Assembly: GCA_030826885.1 (NCBI GenBank)
Contig: JAUUDF010000026.1
Coordinates: 1 to 64,000 of the forward strand
Direction of reading: 5' to 3'
From: Sulfurovum sp.
Lineage (GTDB): Bacteria; Campylobacterota; Campylobacteria; Campylobacterales; Sulfurovaceae
Length of the DNA: 64,000 bases
The translations under genes were made by a program, and so were the position numbers. The notes under the pieces are model-generated. The model did not search any database and had not been told where the DNA came from. It was given only the letters and a program-made list of their open reading frames with translations. How positions within the stretch are numbered: position 1 is the first letter of the stretch; each line of letters begins with the position of its first letter. Shown in pieces: positions 41,459-51,495 of the stretch.

Positions 41459-42328
41459 CTATTTGTCATCCTTGAAACGTATCTTTATGGTTACTTCCGC
41501 TCCCTTGAGCAGTTTTTTGATCTTTTTGGGTTTCATATTTTCTACTGCCGCAAGCAGGGCCTCTTCAAATGTATAGATATCCTCTTTGCTCTTTTTCTTC
41601 ATTTTTGCATGCTTCTTTTGTTTGGGCTTCTTCTCTTTGTCAAGTGGTGCAAGTATCTCCTCTTCGGGTACAATCTCAAGCCCCTCCTCTTTGAGCTTTT
41701 GGGTAATCACTTCCACTTTGCGTGCCTCATAGGCCTCTTCATCCGAAGGATCGACCGGCGGTATTTCCTCCTCTTCTTCATCCTCCTCTAGCAGTGCCTT
41801 GATCTGTGCTATCTCTTTGGTATCGAGTACTTTTGTCTCACTTGCCTTATCTGCACGCTCTTCTTCCTCATCCTCATACACAGATTCATTCTCTGAAGCA
41901 AGTGGAAAAATGGTGCTTTCTTCCTGCGCTTCCACAGTTGGGCTCTCTTCTATTGGGGGACGCTCTTCAGATACATCCTCTTCATTTGTTTCCGGAACCG
42001 TTTCAAGTACCTCGGTCTGGTCTATAATCTCCTGAATGTGGGAAGGGAGAAACGGCTTTTTCAAAACAGTATCAAATTCCTCCCCAATCTCTTCTCCGCT
42101 GTCGCGTCCTGAGAAATAGACCACTTTTCCGACGTGTGCCACCCAACTGAGAAATGCTGTCACCACATCAGAACAGGATACATCATCAACAAAAGCAAGG
42201 TCATATGCCGTACCGTTTGCTTTGGAAACCAGATCGATTTCTTCAAGAACGATCGATTCATCTTTCTCTGTGCAAAGCGACACCAGTCGGGAAACCACCG
42301 GATTTGTATTGATCAATAGGATCTTCAT
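41459..42328 (-). CDS. highly acidic (poly-E type) protein with N-terminal receiver-like domain
   Basis: N-terminus MKILLINTNPVVSRLV...FVDDVSC...VVYFSG...LKKPFLPSHIQEII, then E/D-rich segment; the argS-tatA-gmk-acidic protein order recalls HP0319-HP0322. Confidence 0.8.
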   Translation of the reverse strand: MKILLINTNPVVSRLVSLCTEKDESIVLEEIDLVSKANGTAYDLAFVDDVSCSDVVTAFLSWVAHVGKVVYFSGRDSGEEIGEEFDTVLKKPFLPSHIQEIIDQTEVLETVPETNEEDVSEERPPIEESPTVEAQEESTIFPLASENESVYEDEEEERADKASETKVLDTKEIAQIKALLEEDEEEEEIPPVDPSDEEAYEARKVEVITQKLKEEGLEIVPEEEILAPLDKEKKPKQKKHAKMKKKSKEDIYTFEEALLAAVENMKPKKIKKLLKGAEVTIKIRFKDDK

Positions 42329-42632
42329 GCATACCCCCTCATCTATTGCTATTATTATAGGATAAATGTGGTTAGATATGCTTTTGGGTGGAGAGGGGTG
42401 ATTAGTTATGGTTATTTTGACTGGTTTCAAAAAGAGTGTCAATTTGTATTCAGAGATTTTGGGTGGCTTGAGAGAGGCGTACAGACAATACATCGATCGA
42501 AAACGCTTTTATTTGAATGGGCGTTTTATGAACTTTTTCTCAGTTATGCTCAGATTTTGCTTGCTTTTTGTGAGGTGTACATCAGGTACATCGAACAAAA
42601 ACAAGTGAAAGATGGGTATAAATAAGGAAAAG

Positions 42633-42709
42633 TGGTACACTCTACAGGATTCGAACCTGTGACCTTCGGTACCGCAAACCGATGCTCTATCCAGCTAAGC
42701 TAAGAGTGC
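42633..42709 (-). tRNA. tRNA-Arg(GCG)
   Basis: 77-nt cloverleaf; anticodon arm TCGGT-TTGCGGT-ACCGA; encoded CCA; G1.U72 wobble. Confidence 0.93.
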
Positions 42710-42760
42710 ACACAAGAAGTGACTGCGATATTTGGTGAGCGAATTGTAGCGAATTTTCCT

Positions 42761-43459
42761 TTATTTTTCAAGCAGTTTCATAGAACCAAAGAGTTTCTGT
42801 GCCTTTTCATTGGCAATGAACGTATGATTGTAGGGATGTTCCATCTCAATGGTTTCAAACATCTCAATGGGCAAGGATCGTTTCAGTGCCTGTGCATGAC
42901 TGCCGAAAAGTATGAGTCTGGGTGACTGACCCTGCAGTGATGCAAGCAGTGTCTGCATAAAAGGACGCCACGCTTTTACATGTTTTGCAGAGCTCTTTTT
43001 GTCAGTGAAAACGAGCGCTGTATTCAACAGCAGTACCCCACTCTTTTCAAAGTTTCGGCGCAGCTCGTCTACCGAATCGATTAAACCGCTTTTGTCTATG
43101 GAAGCGATCGCAGCTTGAGAGGTGTCGGAAAGCGAAAGATCTCCTCTGGCGACCAGTGCCATTTTGATGAAGTTGCGCAGACTTGTGGCACGATTGACCT
43201 CTTTACTCAATCCGGTCTGGGAGAACAGTTTCCTGACCTTCTCGTCAATAAATGCGTATCCGCCTGCACTTTCACGGCGTGGATAAGGGTCTTGTCCAAA
43301 AAGAATGTAGCGTACCTTCTCTTTGGGCAGAGTTTTGAATGCGTTTAAGTAGTTGTCCCTGTCAGGGAAATAGTGCGGATCATGCTCAAGAAAGTGACGA
43401 TAGGATGCATCGAGCGCCCCGTAAGCAAGGGCTATACTCTCCTGCCAGCTGTCACTCAT
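42761..43459 (-). CDS. ung: uracil-DNA glycosylase
   Basis: VRYILFGQDPYPRRESAGGYAF; LLLNTALVFTDK; MEHPYNHTFI. Confidence 0.93.
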   Translation of the reverse strand: MSDSWQESIALAYGALDASYRHFLEHDPHYFPDRDNYLNAFKTLPKEKVRYILFGQDPYPRRESAGGYAFIDEKVRKLFSQTGLSKEVNRATSLRNFIKMALVARGDLSLSDTSQAAIASIDKSGLIDSVDELRRNFEKSGVLLLNTALVFTDKKSSAKHVKAWRPFMQTLLASLQGQSPRLILFGSHAQALKRSLPIEMFETIEMEHPYNHTFIANEKAQKLFGSMKLLEK

Positions 43460-43788
43460 GCACGCTGCTTTTCTTTTTTGATGCGGTCGAACTTGATGAT
43501 CATCTCTACCTTGTCCAGCGGCATTTCAAGTGCCTTGGCGATCTCTTCCCTGCTCTCCCCCGCTTCAAGCATCTGCATTACTTTCTCAGACTCGGAGAGG
43601 TTCTCGATGACATCCTTGACAAGCACACGATGTGATTCAAGATTCTCTATCGTTTTATCTTTCACCTCAATAATATCGTGCAGCAGCGCATTCTCTTTGG
43701 CAAGGTTTCTGTTCTTGCCGGCCAGAATGAACAGAATAATCGTCAATATTCCTACCAGTCCCAGTACGATCAGATCCAATGGTTCCAT
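43456..43788 (-). CDS. hypothetical membrane-anchored coiled-coil protein
   Basis: One N-terminal TM then helical region with possible HTH (SREEIAKALEMPLDKVEMIIKF). Confidence 0.75.
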   Translation of the reverse strand: MEPLDLIVLGLVGILTIILFILAGKNRNLAKENALLHDIIEVKDKTIENLESHRVLVKDVIENLSESEKVMQMLEAGESREEIAKALEMPLDKVEMIIKFDRIKKEKQRA

Positions 43789-44672
43789 TATAATACCTCT
43801 TCTATGATAATCAAGCCCAGAAACACAAATCCAAGATAGCCGTTGACCGTGAAAAATGCTCTGTCTATTTTTGTAAAGTCTTTGTTGACAAGGTAATGCT
43901 CATACGCCAGCATCAGTGCCGAGAAGACCACTGCAAGTTTTGCCCATATTCCAAGTGATGCAGCTATCACAAACTGCCACCACAGCACGATGGTCAGCAG
44001 ATGAAACAGCTGTGCGATACGCATCGTATTGGCAGCGCCGAATCTTGATGGAATGGAGTGCAGACCATGTGCTTTGTCAAATGCCATATCCTGCAGAGAA
44101 TAAAGCAGGTCAAACCCTGCGACCCAAAACATTACTCCGGCTGCAAGCAGTACAGACCATAGAGGAATCTCGCCAAGCACCGCTACGGCACCGGCAATAG
44201 GTGCCAGCCCCAGACTTATGCCAAGTATGAGATGTGCCAGTGCGGAAAAACGCTTAAAGAGCGTATATGCCCCCAATACAAGCAAAATAGGCAGCGACAG
44301 CTTGAATGCAAGATCGTTGATAAAATAGGCCACCATGACAAAGGCCACGGCGTTAAGCAGAATAAAACCAACCATCTGTGCCTCCGTCACCCTGCCGTCA
44401 ACAGAGGGACGGTTTTTGGTGCGGGGGTTGAGTTTGTCAATATCTCTGTCAAGATAGCGGTTGACACCCATGGCGAAGTTGCGCGCACTGACTGCCGCCA
44501 GTGTACCCAGCAACAGCAATCTCCAGCCAAACCATCCATTTGCCGCTACAATCATGGCAATAAAAATGAACGGCAGAGAAAATACCGAATGCTGAAACAT
44601 CACCAGTTCGGAAAAATCATTTAACTTGTCAAACCATTTTTGTTTCTTGCTCTCTACGCGGTTCACTCTCAC
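43788..44672 (-). CDS. UbiA-family prenyltransferase, probably menaquinone pathway (MqnP-like)
   Basis: NRYLDRDIDKLNPRTKNRPSVDGRV; FDLLYSLQDMAFDKAHGLHSIPSRFG. Confidence 0.9.
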   Translation of the reverse strand: MRVNRVESKKQKWFDKLNDFSELVMFQHSVFSLPFIFIAMIVAANGWFGWRLLLLGTLAAVSARNFAMGVNRYLDRDIDKLNPRTKNRPSVDGRVTEAQMVGFILLNAVAFVMVAYFINDLAFKLSLPILLVLGAYTLFKRFSALAHLILGISLGLAPIAGAVAVLGEIPLWSVLLAAGVMFWVAGFDLLYSLQDMAFDKAHGLHSIPSRFGAANTMRIAQLFHLLTIVLWWQFVIAASLGIWAKLAVVFSALMLAYEHYLVNKDFTKIDRAFFTVNGYLGFVFLGLIIIEEVL

Positions 44673-44684
44673 ACTCCGCTTTCT

Positions 44685-45245
44685 TTATGGATGGGGAATT
44701 TTTATGGTCGAATTCAGCGACCATGCAACAGCAAGTACAACTACAGCAACAAGGTAGCCGCTTGTTATGATACCGTATGAAACCATCAAATAGACCAACC
44801 AGAGCAAAATGGCTCCAAGCGGTGTAGGTATCCCTTCAAAATACTTCGCCACCTCTCCCGCATCGACTTTGAGATTGAACTCTACCAGTCGCCTCAGTCC
44901 GGAAATGATATACCAGATGAACACAATGCCAAGCAAGGCCTCTTCGATGCCAGAGAGTGTTGTGTAGTGACGTACAGCATAAAAGAGTAAAAATGCCGGC
45001 ATAACCACGAATGAGAGAAAGTCTGCAAAGCTGTCAAGCTGTATGCCAAACTCAGTTGACAGATTATATTTTCTGGCGACTTTGCCATCTGCAATATCCA
45101 ACGCACCCGCTATCCATGCAAGAACGATAGCGACGAAGAAGTTGTTCTGCTGTATGAGATACATCGCTATGACGCCACAGGCAATATTGCCAAAGGTAAT
45201 GAGGTTGGCAATGTTAAAACGATTATGCTTGTCAAATAAATTCAT
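44685..45245 (-). CDS. CDP-alcohol phosphatidyltransferase family protein (PssA-like)
   Basis: NIANLITFGNIACGVIAMYL; DIADGKVARKYNLSTEFGIQLDSFADFLSF. Confidence 0.88.
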   Translation of the reverse strand: MNLFDKHNRFNIANLITFGNIACGVIAMYLIQQNNFFVAIVLAWIAGALDIADGKVARKYNLSTEFGIQLDSFADFLSFVVMPAFLLFYAVRHYTTLSGIEEALLGIVFIWYIISGLRRLVEFNLKVDAGEVAKYFEGIPTPLGAILLWLVYLMVSYGIITSGYLVAVVVLAVAWSLNSTIKIPHP

Positions 45246-45302
45246 ACGCTATTTTACACTTTTTGTACTTATTACTCACCCTAAACCTGCTATGATTCTA
45301 TT

Positions 45303-46202
45303 ATGAATAGTTTCAGACAACTTGCAATCATCGGTCCAACTGCCTCCGGCAAAACAGCACTTTCAGTCAAACTTGCACACCGTTTCAATGCCCACATTCT
45401 CTCACTCGATTCACTCTCTATCTACAAAGAGATAGATATTGTCTCTGCAAAGCCAATGCTGCATGAACGAGAGGGTATTGTGCACTATGGCATCGATTAT
45501 CTCTACCCTGATGAACACTTTGATGTCACTACCTTTATGCATCTCTACCGGGATATACATGCACGGTGCCTGCATGAGAAGAAAAATCTCATCATAGTTG
45601 GAGGGACAGGGTTTTATCTCAAAGCGCTGCTTGAGGGTATCAGTAACTTGCCGGCAATAGATAGCAGTATAGAAATGTATATCGCTGAAAAGATGCAGAA
45701 TAGGGCAAACACATATGCCGAACTACACCAAATTGATCCAAAGTATATGGAGAAGATCAGTAGCAGTGACAGTTACCGGATACAAAAAGCATGGGAGATC
45801 TATCTTGCCACAAAAGAGCCTCCGACAACATATTTCGAAAAAAATCCTCCCAAGCCAGTCATCACAGACCCACTGCCACTCTATGAGATTGTCTGGGAGC
45901 GTTCAGTATTGCGAGAGCGTATTAGCCAACGTACTGCTTCAATGCTTCAGGAGGGTCTGATTGACGAAATCTGTATGCTTGAAGCCAAATACACCCGCGC
46001 ACCCAACTGTATGAAGGCTATCGGTATCAAAGAGACACTCGACTATCTCGACGGTAAATACGACAAGGAAACACTCAAAGAGAAAATAACAACCAATACG
46101 GCACGTCTTGCCAAAAGACAGATGACATTCAACCGTTCACAATTTCAAAATGTCACAAGAGGAAACCTGAAAGAAATAGAATCATTACTTTTGGGGATCT
46201 GA
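45303..46202 (+). CDS. miaA: tRNA dimethylallyltransferase
   Basis: AIIGPTASGKTALSVKLA; VGGTGFYLKALLEG; RLAKRQMTFNRSQF. Confidence 0.96.
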   Translation: MNSFRQLAIIGPTASGKTALSVKLAHRFNAHILSLDSLSIYKEIDIVSAKPMLHEREGIVHYGIDYLYPDEHFDVTTFMHLYRDIHARCLHEKKNLIIVGGTGFYLKALLEGISNLPAIDSSIEMYIAEKMQNRANTYAELHQIDPKYMEKISSSDSYRIQKAWEIYLATKEPPTTYFEKNPPKPVITDPLPLYEIVWERSVLRERISQRTASMLQEGLIDEICMLEAKYTRAPNCMKAIGIKETLDYLDGKYDKETLKEKITTNTARLAKRQMTFNRSQFQNVTRGNLKEIESLLLGI

Positions 46203-46211
46203 GATCACCCC
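46193..46211 (+). terminator. hairpin overlapping the miaA stop
   Basis: GGGGATCTGAGATCACCCC, imperfect inverted repeat, followed by the heptamer run. Confidence 0.35.
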
Positions 46212-46220
46212 AACTCTCTC

Positions 46221-46248
46221 AACGCTCAGCGCTAAACGCTAAACGCTC
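46221..46248. repeat. short heptamer tandem repeat
   Basis: aacgctc agcgcta aacgcta aacgctc: four heptamers between convergent miaA and nuoN. Confidence 0.65.
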
Positions 46249-46255
46249 TTCCCCA

Positions 46256-47746
46256 CTAATATCCCGAAGCCGAGATCATATAGTAAAGGTAGGAGATGAG
46301 CGGCTGAATATAGAAGATAGCCGCTACTGTTGCTACTGTTGCAAACCCAATGACTGCCATCAATGGTTTTGAGAGGTTATAGTAAACTGTATCAACATCT
46401 TTAACCGGCTCTTTTAGGAACATATACACAACCAGTTTCAGATAATAATATGCCGCTATAGCGGAGTTTAGACCCATAACGATCGCGAGCCAAATGTAGC
46501 CTGCATTGACAGCAGCCTGCATTACGTAAATCTTACCCCAGAAGACAGAGAACGGCGGTACCCCTGCGAGTGAAAGCATAAAGAGTGCCATAATTACTGC
46601 CCCCATAGGCATAATATGAATCAGACCCGCAAACTTCTCGTACGGATGGTCAAAACGTCCACTGAATCTTCTGACTTTGTGACGTGAAATCCACAGCATC
46701 GCAAATGCACCGAGATTGGTGAACATAAAGAGTGCATAATAGAGGAAGATGCTTGCTGTTCCTTCTGTCGTGTCAAGTGCGAGTGCTGCCATAATAAAGC
46801 CTGCATGTGAAATGGACGAGTACGCCAGCATACGCTTGACATCTTCTTGTACCAGTGCCATCAGGTTGGCGATTGTCATTGTAATAACTGTTAACACAAG
46901 AATCATATCTCTGACCCATTCCACACCAAGATCGATATACATACCAAAAACACGTATTGCAACGACCAGTGTTGCAATCTTCGGTACAATAGACATATAC
47001 CCCGCCAACGGTGCAGAGGCACCCTCATAGACATCCGGTGCCCATGTGTGGAACGGGAAGAGTGAGAGTTTGAATGCCAGTGATGCCATCAACAGCACAG
47101 AAGAACCGAGAATTGCAAGGGCAATCTCTGTTTCATGCAATCGTGACGCAAGGGCCTGTGCTACCTGGTAGAGCTCTATCGAACCTGTAAGCGCATATAC
47201 AACAGCAGAACCCATCGCAAAGAAACCGGCTGCCAGTGCACCCATGGTAAAGTATTTGACTGCCGCTTCATACGAATTGCTTCTGTTGTGCAGTGCAATC
47301 AGTGTATACAAAGAAAGCGATGCCGTTTCAAGACCGACAAAGATCAAAATCAGATTGTCGCTCGCCACCATGAACTGGAAGCCTGCCACCATAAAGAGGA
47401 AGAGCGCGAAGAACTCCGGATAAGAGTACTCATGGAAACGCTTTGAAGTGAGTGCCAACGGTGTGAACAGAACAGACGCAACGATGATCAGAAGCTGTGA
47501 GATGATCGAGATGCCGTCAATAAGCATCACATCAAAGAAACCGCGTTCATTCACATTCAGACCGATCGTCGCTCCAAAATCAATGATCAGAATCAGAATC
47601 GTAAGTATCACATAGAGTGATTTATGCAGCTTACTGTTGATAAGATCCAAAATAAGAATCACCAGACCACCCGCAATCGCTATCAGCATTGGTGCCAGGG
47701 TAATAAGGTTCAGACTTTCCATACTTACTTTAATTGGTTCAAACAT
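46256..47746 (-). CDS. nuoN: NADH-quinone oxidoreductase subunit N
   Basis: Antiporter-like membrane subunit; AYSSISHAGFIMAAL; last gene of the nuo operon. Confidence 0.95.
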   Translation of the reverse strand: MFEPIKVSMESLNLITLAPMLIAIAGGLVILILDLINSKLHKSLYVILTILILIIDFGATIGLNVNERGFFDVMLIDGISIISQLLIIVASVLFTPLALTSKRFHEYSYPEFFALFLFMVAGFQFMVASDNLILIFVGLETASLSLYTLIALHNRSNSYEAAVKYFTMGALAAGFFAMGSAVVYALTGSIELYQVAQALASRLHETEIALAILGSSVLLMASLAFKLSLFPFHTWAPDVYEGASAPLAGYMSIVPKIATLVVAIRVFGMYIDLGVEWVRDMILVLTVITMTIANLMALVQEDVKRMLAYSSISHAGFIMAALALDTTEGTASIFLYYALFMFTNLGAFAMLWISRHKVRRFSGRFDHPYEKFAGLIHIMPMGAVIMALFMLSLAGVPPFSVFWGKIYVMQAAVNAGYIWLAIVMGLNSAIAAYYYLKLVVYMFLKEPVKDVDTVYYNLSKPLMAVIGFATVATVAAIFYIQPLISYLYYMISASGY

Positions 47747-49281
47747 TACTTCACCTCCCCTGTTTTAATAACCGACTGCGGTATTGTGATCATATCCTTC
47801 GCCTCAGCCGTAATCGCTTTCTCTTTCATGAAGACAAGCATTGCATTGACTGAGTTGTTAATAGGATCAAGTACCGGCTTTGGATAGACACCGAGCCATA
47901 TTACGATAGCCACAAGCGGTACAAGTGACCATGTTTCTACCGGCGTGAGGTCTTTCAATTTCTTGTTCTCCTCTTTTGTTAAAGGGCCAAAGAAACTCTT
48001 TTTGTAGAGTGCCAGCATATAGACTGCACCGACAATGATGGATGTTCCCGCCAAAATTGTGAGAATTGGTGAGACTTCATAGAAGCCAAGAAGCACAAGA
48101 AACTCACCGACGAAACCGATTGTCAGAGGCAAACCTACCGACGCCATAAGCATAATACCAAAAATGACGGCATATTTTGGCATCACAGCAGCAAGACCAC
48201 CAAATTCACTCATGAGCTTGGTATGTCGTCTGTCGTAAATGACTCCAACGAGCATAAAAAGCGCACCGGAGACAATTCCGTGTGAGAGCATCTGGAAAAC
48301 CGAACCGCCAATACCTTCACTGTTCATCGCAAAGATACCGAGCATAATAATACCCATATGTGAAACGGACGAGTATGCAATGACCTGTTTCATGTCTTTC
48401 TGTGCATACGCGACCATTGCCGTATAGATGATCATAACAATGGAAATCGCGGCAATAGGTGCAATCATCATTACAGATGCATCCGGGAACATAGGGAGCG
48501 AGAAACGTACAAATCCGTAGGTACCCATTTTAAGCAGTACGGCAGCAAGAATAACCGAACCGATAGTCGGTGCCTGTCCATGTGCATATGGAAGCCATGT
48601 ATGGAACGGAAACATTGGAACCTTGATAGCAAACCCAAGGAAGAACGCGGCGAAAAGCCACAGCTGCGTGTTGACCGGCAGTACCAATGCATACCAATCC
48701 GTAATGGCAAAACTCCATACACCAGTCAGACTGTGGTAGACATAGGCGACATAAAGCATCCCTACCAGCATGACCAGTGATCCCATAAAGGTATAGAGGA
48801 AGAACTTGATCGATGCATAGACACGCAGCGGTCCACCCCATGCACCAATAATATAGAGCATCGGTACAAGAGAGAGTTCCCAGAAGAGATAGAAGATGAT
48901 CGCATCGAGTGCAACAAACACTCCCACCATCGTCATCTCCAAGAAGAGCAGTGTGATGATCATGTTCTTGACATTTTCCGTAATGCTCATACTCATCATA
49001 CCAATGAGCGTCATCAGTGTCGCCATGATAATGATAAACAGTGATATACCGTCAACACCCAGATAGTAGTTCACTCCAAAATCAGGGATCAGCGGTATCA
49101 GTTCAACAAACTGCATACCTGCATTGGCACTATCGAAACTGAACCACAGCCACAAAGAGAGCAGAAATTCGATTGCTGCAACGGTAATACCGTATGCCCT
49201 GATACTGTCTTTATTGACAACAAATCCAAGCAATCCTGCAATCGCCGGGAAGAAAACCAATACACTTAAAATATTATCCAT
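47746..49281 (-). CDS. nuoM: NADH-quinone oxidoreductase subunit M
   Basis: YYLGVDGISLFIIIMATL; FFLGFAIKVPMFPFHTWLPYAHGQAP; AYSSVSHMG. Confidence 0.97.
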   Translation of the reverse strand: MDNILSVLVFFPAIAGLLGFVVNKDSIRAYGITVAAIEFLLSLWLWFSFDSANAGMQFVELIPLIPDFGVNYYLGVDGISLFIIIMATLMTLIGMMSMSITENVKNMIITLLFLEMTMVGVFVALDAIIFYLFWELSLVPMLYIIGAWGGPLRVYASIKFFLYTFMGSLVMLVGMLYVAYVYHSLTGVWSFAITDWYALVLPVNTQLWLFAAFFLGFAIKVPMFPFHTWLPYAHGQAPTIGSVILAAVLLKMGTYGFVRFSLPMFPDASVMMIAPIAAISIVMIIYTAMVAYAQKDMKQVIAYSSVSHMGIIMLGIFAMNSEGIGGSVFQMLSHGIVSGALFMLVGVIYDRRHTKLMSEFGGLAAVMPKYAVIFGIMLMASVGLPLTIGFVGEFLVLLGFYEVSPILTILAGTSIIVGAVYMLALYKKSFFGPLTKEENKKLKDLTPVETWSLVPLVAIVIWLGVYPKPVLDPINNSVNAMLVFMKEKAITAEAKDMITIPQSVIKTGEVK

Positions 49282-49291
49282 TTAGCTCTCC

Positions 49292-51190
49292 TTAACCTAT
49301 CACCGCTGCTGATACAGCCGCGACAACCAATAGTAATACGGCACCTACTGCCATCCAGTTCAGATAGTTCGAAAGGTTACCAGTCTGCATTTTTCTTGAA
49401 CCGTCACCGGTTTTGTAAAGGAACTTGGCAATCCCGTCAACCGTTGCATCGACAATCTTCATATCAACCTTGTTCCACATCATATCCGATATCATTGCAT
49501 ACGGTTTGGAGATGAACTCCTCGTAAAGGTTTGGTATATAGTACTGGTTTGCCAGTAGTTTATAGTACCAGCTTGACTCAAGTTTTTCATCACGCTTGAG
49601 ACCATGGTAGTATTTTTTGTATGCCAGTGCAATACCGCCTACCGCAAAAACAAGAACCACAATACCAAGCAGCCACGCAATATGGTGTGTATGCTCGCTC
49701 ATATGGTAGCCAGGAAGCACCGCAGTGACAAAGTGTTCGAAACTCTCTTTGAAAAACCCTGCTACAACCGCAAGGATTGCCAGTGGAGACATGGCAATAA
49801 GTACATAACCGTACATCTCATGCGGATGGATGCCGTATTGCTTGTAACGCTCATCCCCTTCAAATGTCAGGAATACCTGTCTGAAACTGTAGAAGGCAGT
49901 CATTCCTGCTGTGACAACGAGAATCAGCCAGAGAACAAGCGTTCCTTCATTCCATGCAGTTTCAATGATCGCATCCTTGGAGAAGTACCCTGCGAAGAAC
50001 GGGATACCCGCCAGTGCCAGTGAAGCAAGTCCCATATAGATATAGGTCCACTTCATCACCTTTTTCAATCCACCCATCTTGAAGATGTCAAGCTCATCGT
50101 GCATTGCATGCATGACGTTACCGGCACCCAGGAAGAGAAGTGCTTTGAAGAATGCGTGTGCCGCAAGATGGAAGAGCGCAATCCAGTAAGCACCCAGTCC
50201 CGCAGCAGCAAACATATATCCAAGCTGTGAGAGTGTCGAGAAGGCGATGATACGCTTCAGGTCACGGTTGACGAGCGCCATAGATGCTGCAAAAAATGCA
50301 ACAAATGTACCGAGCGAAGCGATGAAATAGCCAACCTCCGGTGTCAGCTCAAAGAGCGGATTGGCACGGATGACAAGGAAAACACCTGCCGTAACCATCG
50401 TTGCAGCATGGATCAGCGCCGAAACAGGTGTAGGGCCTTCCATTGCGTCAGTCAGCCAGGTGTGCAGCGGGAACTGCGCCGATTTACCCATTGCACCGAT
50501 AAAGAGGAAGATCGCCGCCGCATTAAGTACTGAACCACTCAAATACGGTACTGCCGCAAACACTTCATCATACTGAAGGCTTCCTACATTCCAATAGATA
50601 ATAAAGATTCCTACGAGCATTCCCAAGTCTGCAATACGGTTCATAATGAATGCTTCATTTGCCGCCCATGAAGGAGAAATGGAAGGGTTTTCCTCTCTGG
50701 AAACATCCTCTTTGTGATACCAGAAGCCGATCAGCAGCCATGAACAGACACCGACTCCTTCCCAACCGATAAAGAGGCCGGCAAAGTTGTCGGACATCAC
50801 CAGCACCATCATGGAAAAGACGAATGCGGAAAGGTAGGAGAAGAAGCGGTTAAAACCTTTATCATGATCCATGTAGCCGTTGGAATAAATATGTACCACT
50901 GTCGAAACCAGTGTAACCACCGACATCATGGTCACAGAGACCTGATCGACGACAAATCCGAACGGAATATGCAGATCACCCGCACTGATCCAATCCATCA
51001 TGGTCACGTGGATTGTATTGCCTGTACGGTAGACATAATATGCCAACATCAATGATGCAATCAGTGAAACAGCAAGCAGTACTGAAGCGACCACTCCTAC
51101 AAACTGTTTCTTTGGACTCATACCAAACAGTGCCGCGAACAGTGAACTTGCAAGCGGAGCGAACAGTGCTATATATACCAAATTTTCCAT
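49292..51190 (-). CDS. nuoL: NADH-quinone oxidoreductase subunit L
   Basis: GWEGVGVCSWLLIGFW; SAQFPLHTWLTDAMEGPTPVSALIHAATMVTAGVFL. Confidence 0.97.
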   Translation of the reverse strand: MENLVYIALFAPLASSLFAALFGMSPKKQFVGVVASVLLAVSLIASLMLAYYVYRTGNTIHVTMMDWISAGDLHIPFGFVVDQVSVTMMSVVTLVSTVVHIYSNGYMDHDKGFNRFFSYLSAFVFSMMVLVMSDNFAGLFIGWEGVGVCSWLLIGFWYHKEDVSREENPSISPSWAANEAFIMNRIADLGMLVGIFIIYWNVGSLQYDEVFAAVPYLSGSVLNAAAIFLFIGAMGKSAQFPLHTWLTDAMEGPTPVSALIHAATMVTAGVFLVIRANPLFELTPEVGYFIASLGTFVAFFAASMALVNRDLKRIIAFSTLSQLGYMFAAAGLGAYWIALFHLAAHAFFKALLFLGAGNVMHAMHDELDIFKMGGLKKVMKWTYIYMGLASLALAGIPFFAGYFSKDAIIETAWNEGTLVLWLILVVTAGMTAFYSFRQVFLTFEGDERYKQYGIHPHEMYGYVLIAMSPLAILAVVAGFFKESFEHFVTAVLPGYHMSEHTHHIAWLLGIVVLVFAVGGIALAYKKYYHGLKRDEKLESSWYYKLLANQYYIPNLYEEFISKPYAMISDMMWNKVDMKIVDATVDGIAKFLYKTGDGSRKMQTGNLSNYLNWMAVGAVLLLVVAAVSAAVIG

Positions 51191-51192
51191 CT

Positions 51193-51495
51193 CTACCCCC
51201 TCATACTTGCAAGATCGTCAAGATCAAGACTGCCCTGTTTTTTATACAGTACAATCAGAATACCGAGACCTACTGCCACTTCACTCGCTGCAATCGCAAT
51301 GATGAAGAATGCAAACATCTGGCCGGTCAGATCATTGTAAAAGTGTGAGATCGCTGCAAATGCAATATTGACTGCATTGAGCATTACCTCTGTTGCGAAG
51401 AAAAGCATCAGCAGATTTCTTCTTCTCAAAACACCCATCAGTCCGATTGAGAAGAGGATCGCCGATACGATCAGATAATGTGACAGACCTATCAT
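51193..51495 (-). CDS. nuoK: NADH-quinone oxidoreductase subunit K
   Basis: LSHYLIVSAILFSIGLMGVLRRRNLLMLFFATEVMLNAVNIAF. Confidence 0.97.
   Translation of the reverse strand: MIGLSHYLIVSAILFSIGLMGVLRRRNLLMLFFATEVMLNAVNIAFAAISHFYNDLTGQMFAFFIIAIAASEVAVGLGILIVLYKKQGSLDLDDLASMRG

Noticed and set aside
42368-42625. 85-aa plus-strand ORF between the acidic protein and tRNA-Arg
   Set aside because: No clear RBS, aromatic-rich with no family motif, overlapping alternative frames; not supported as a gene.
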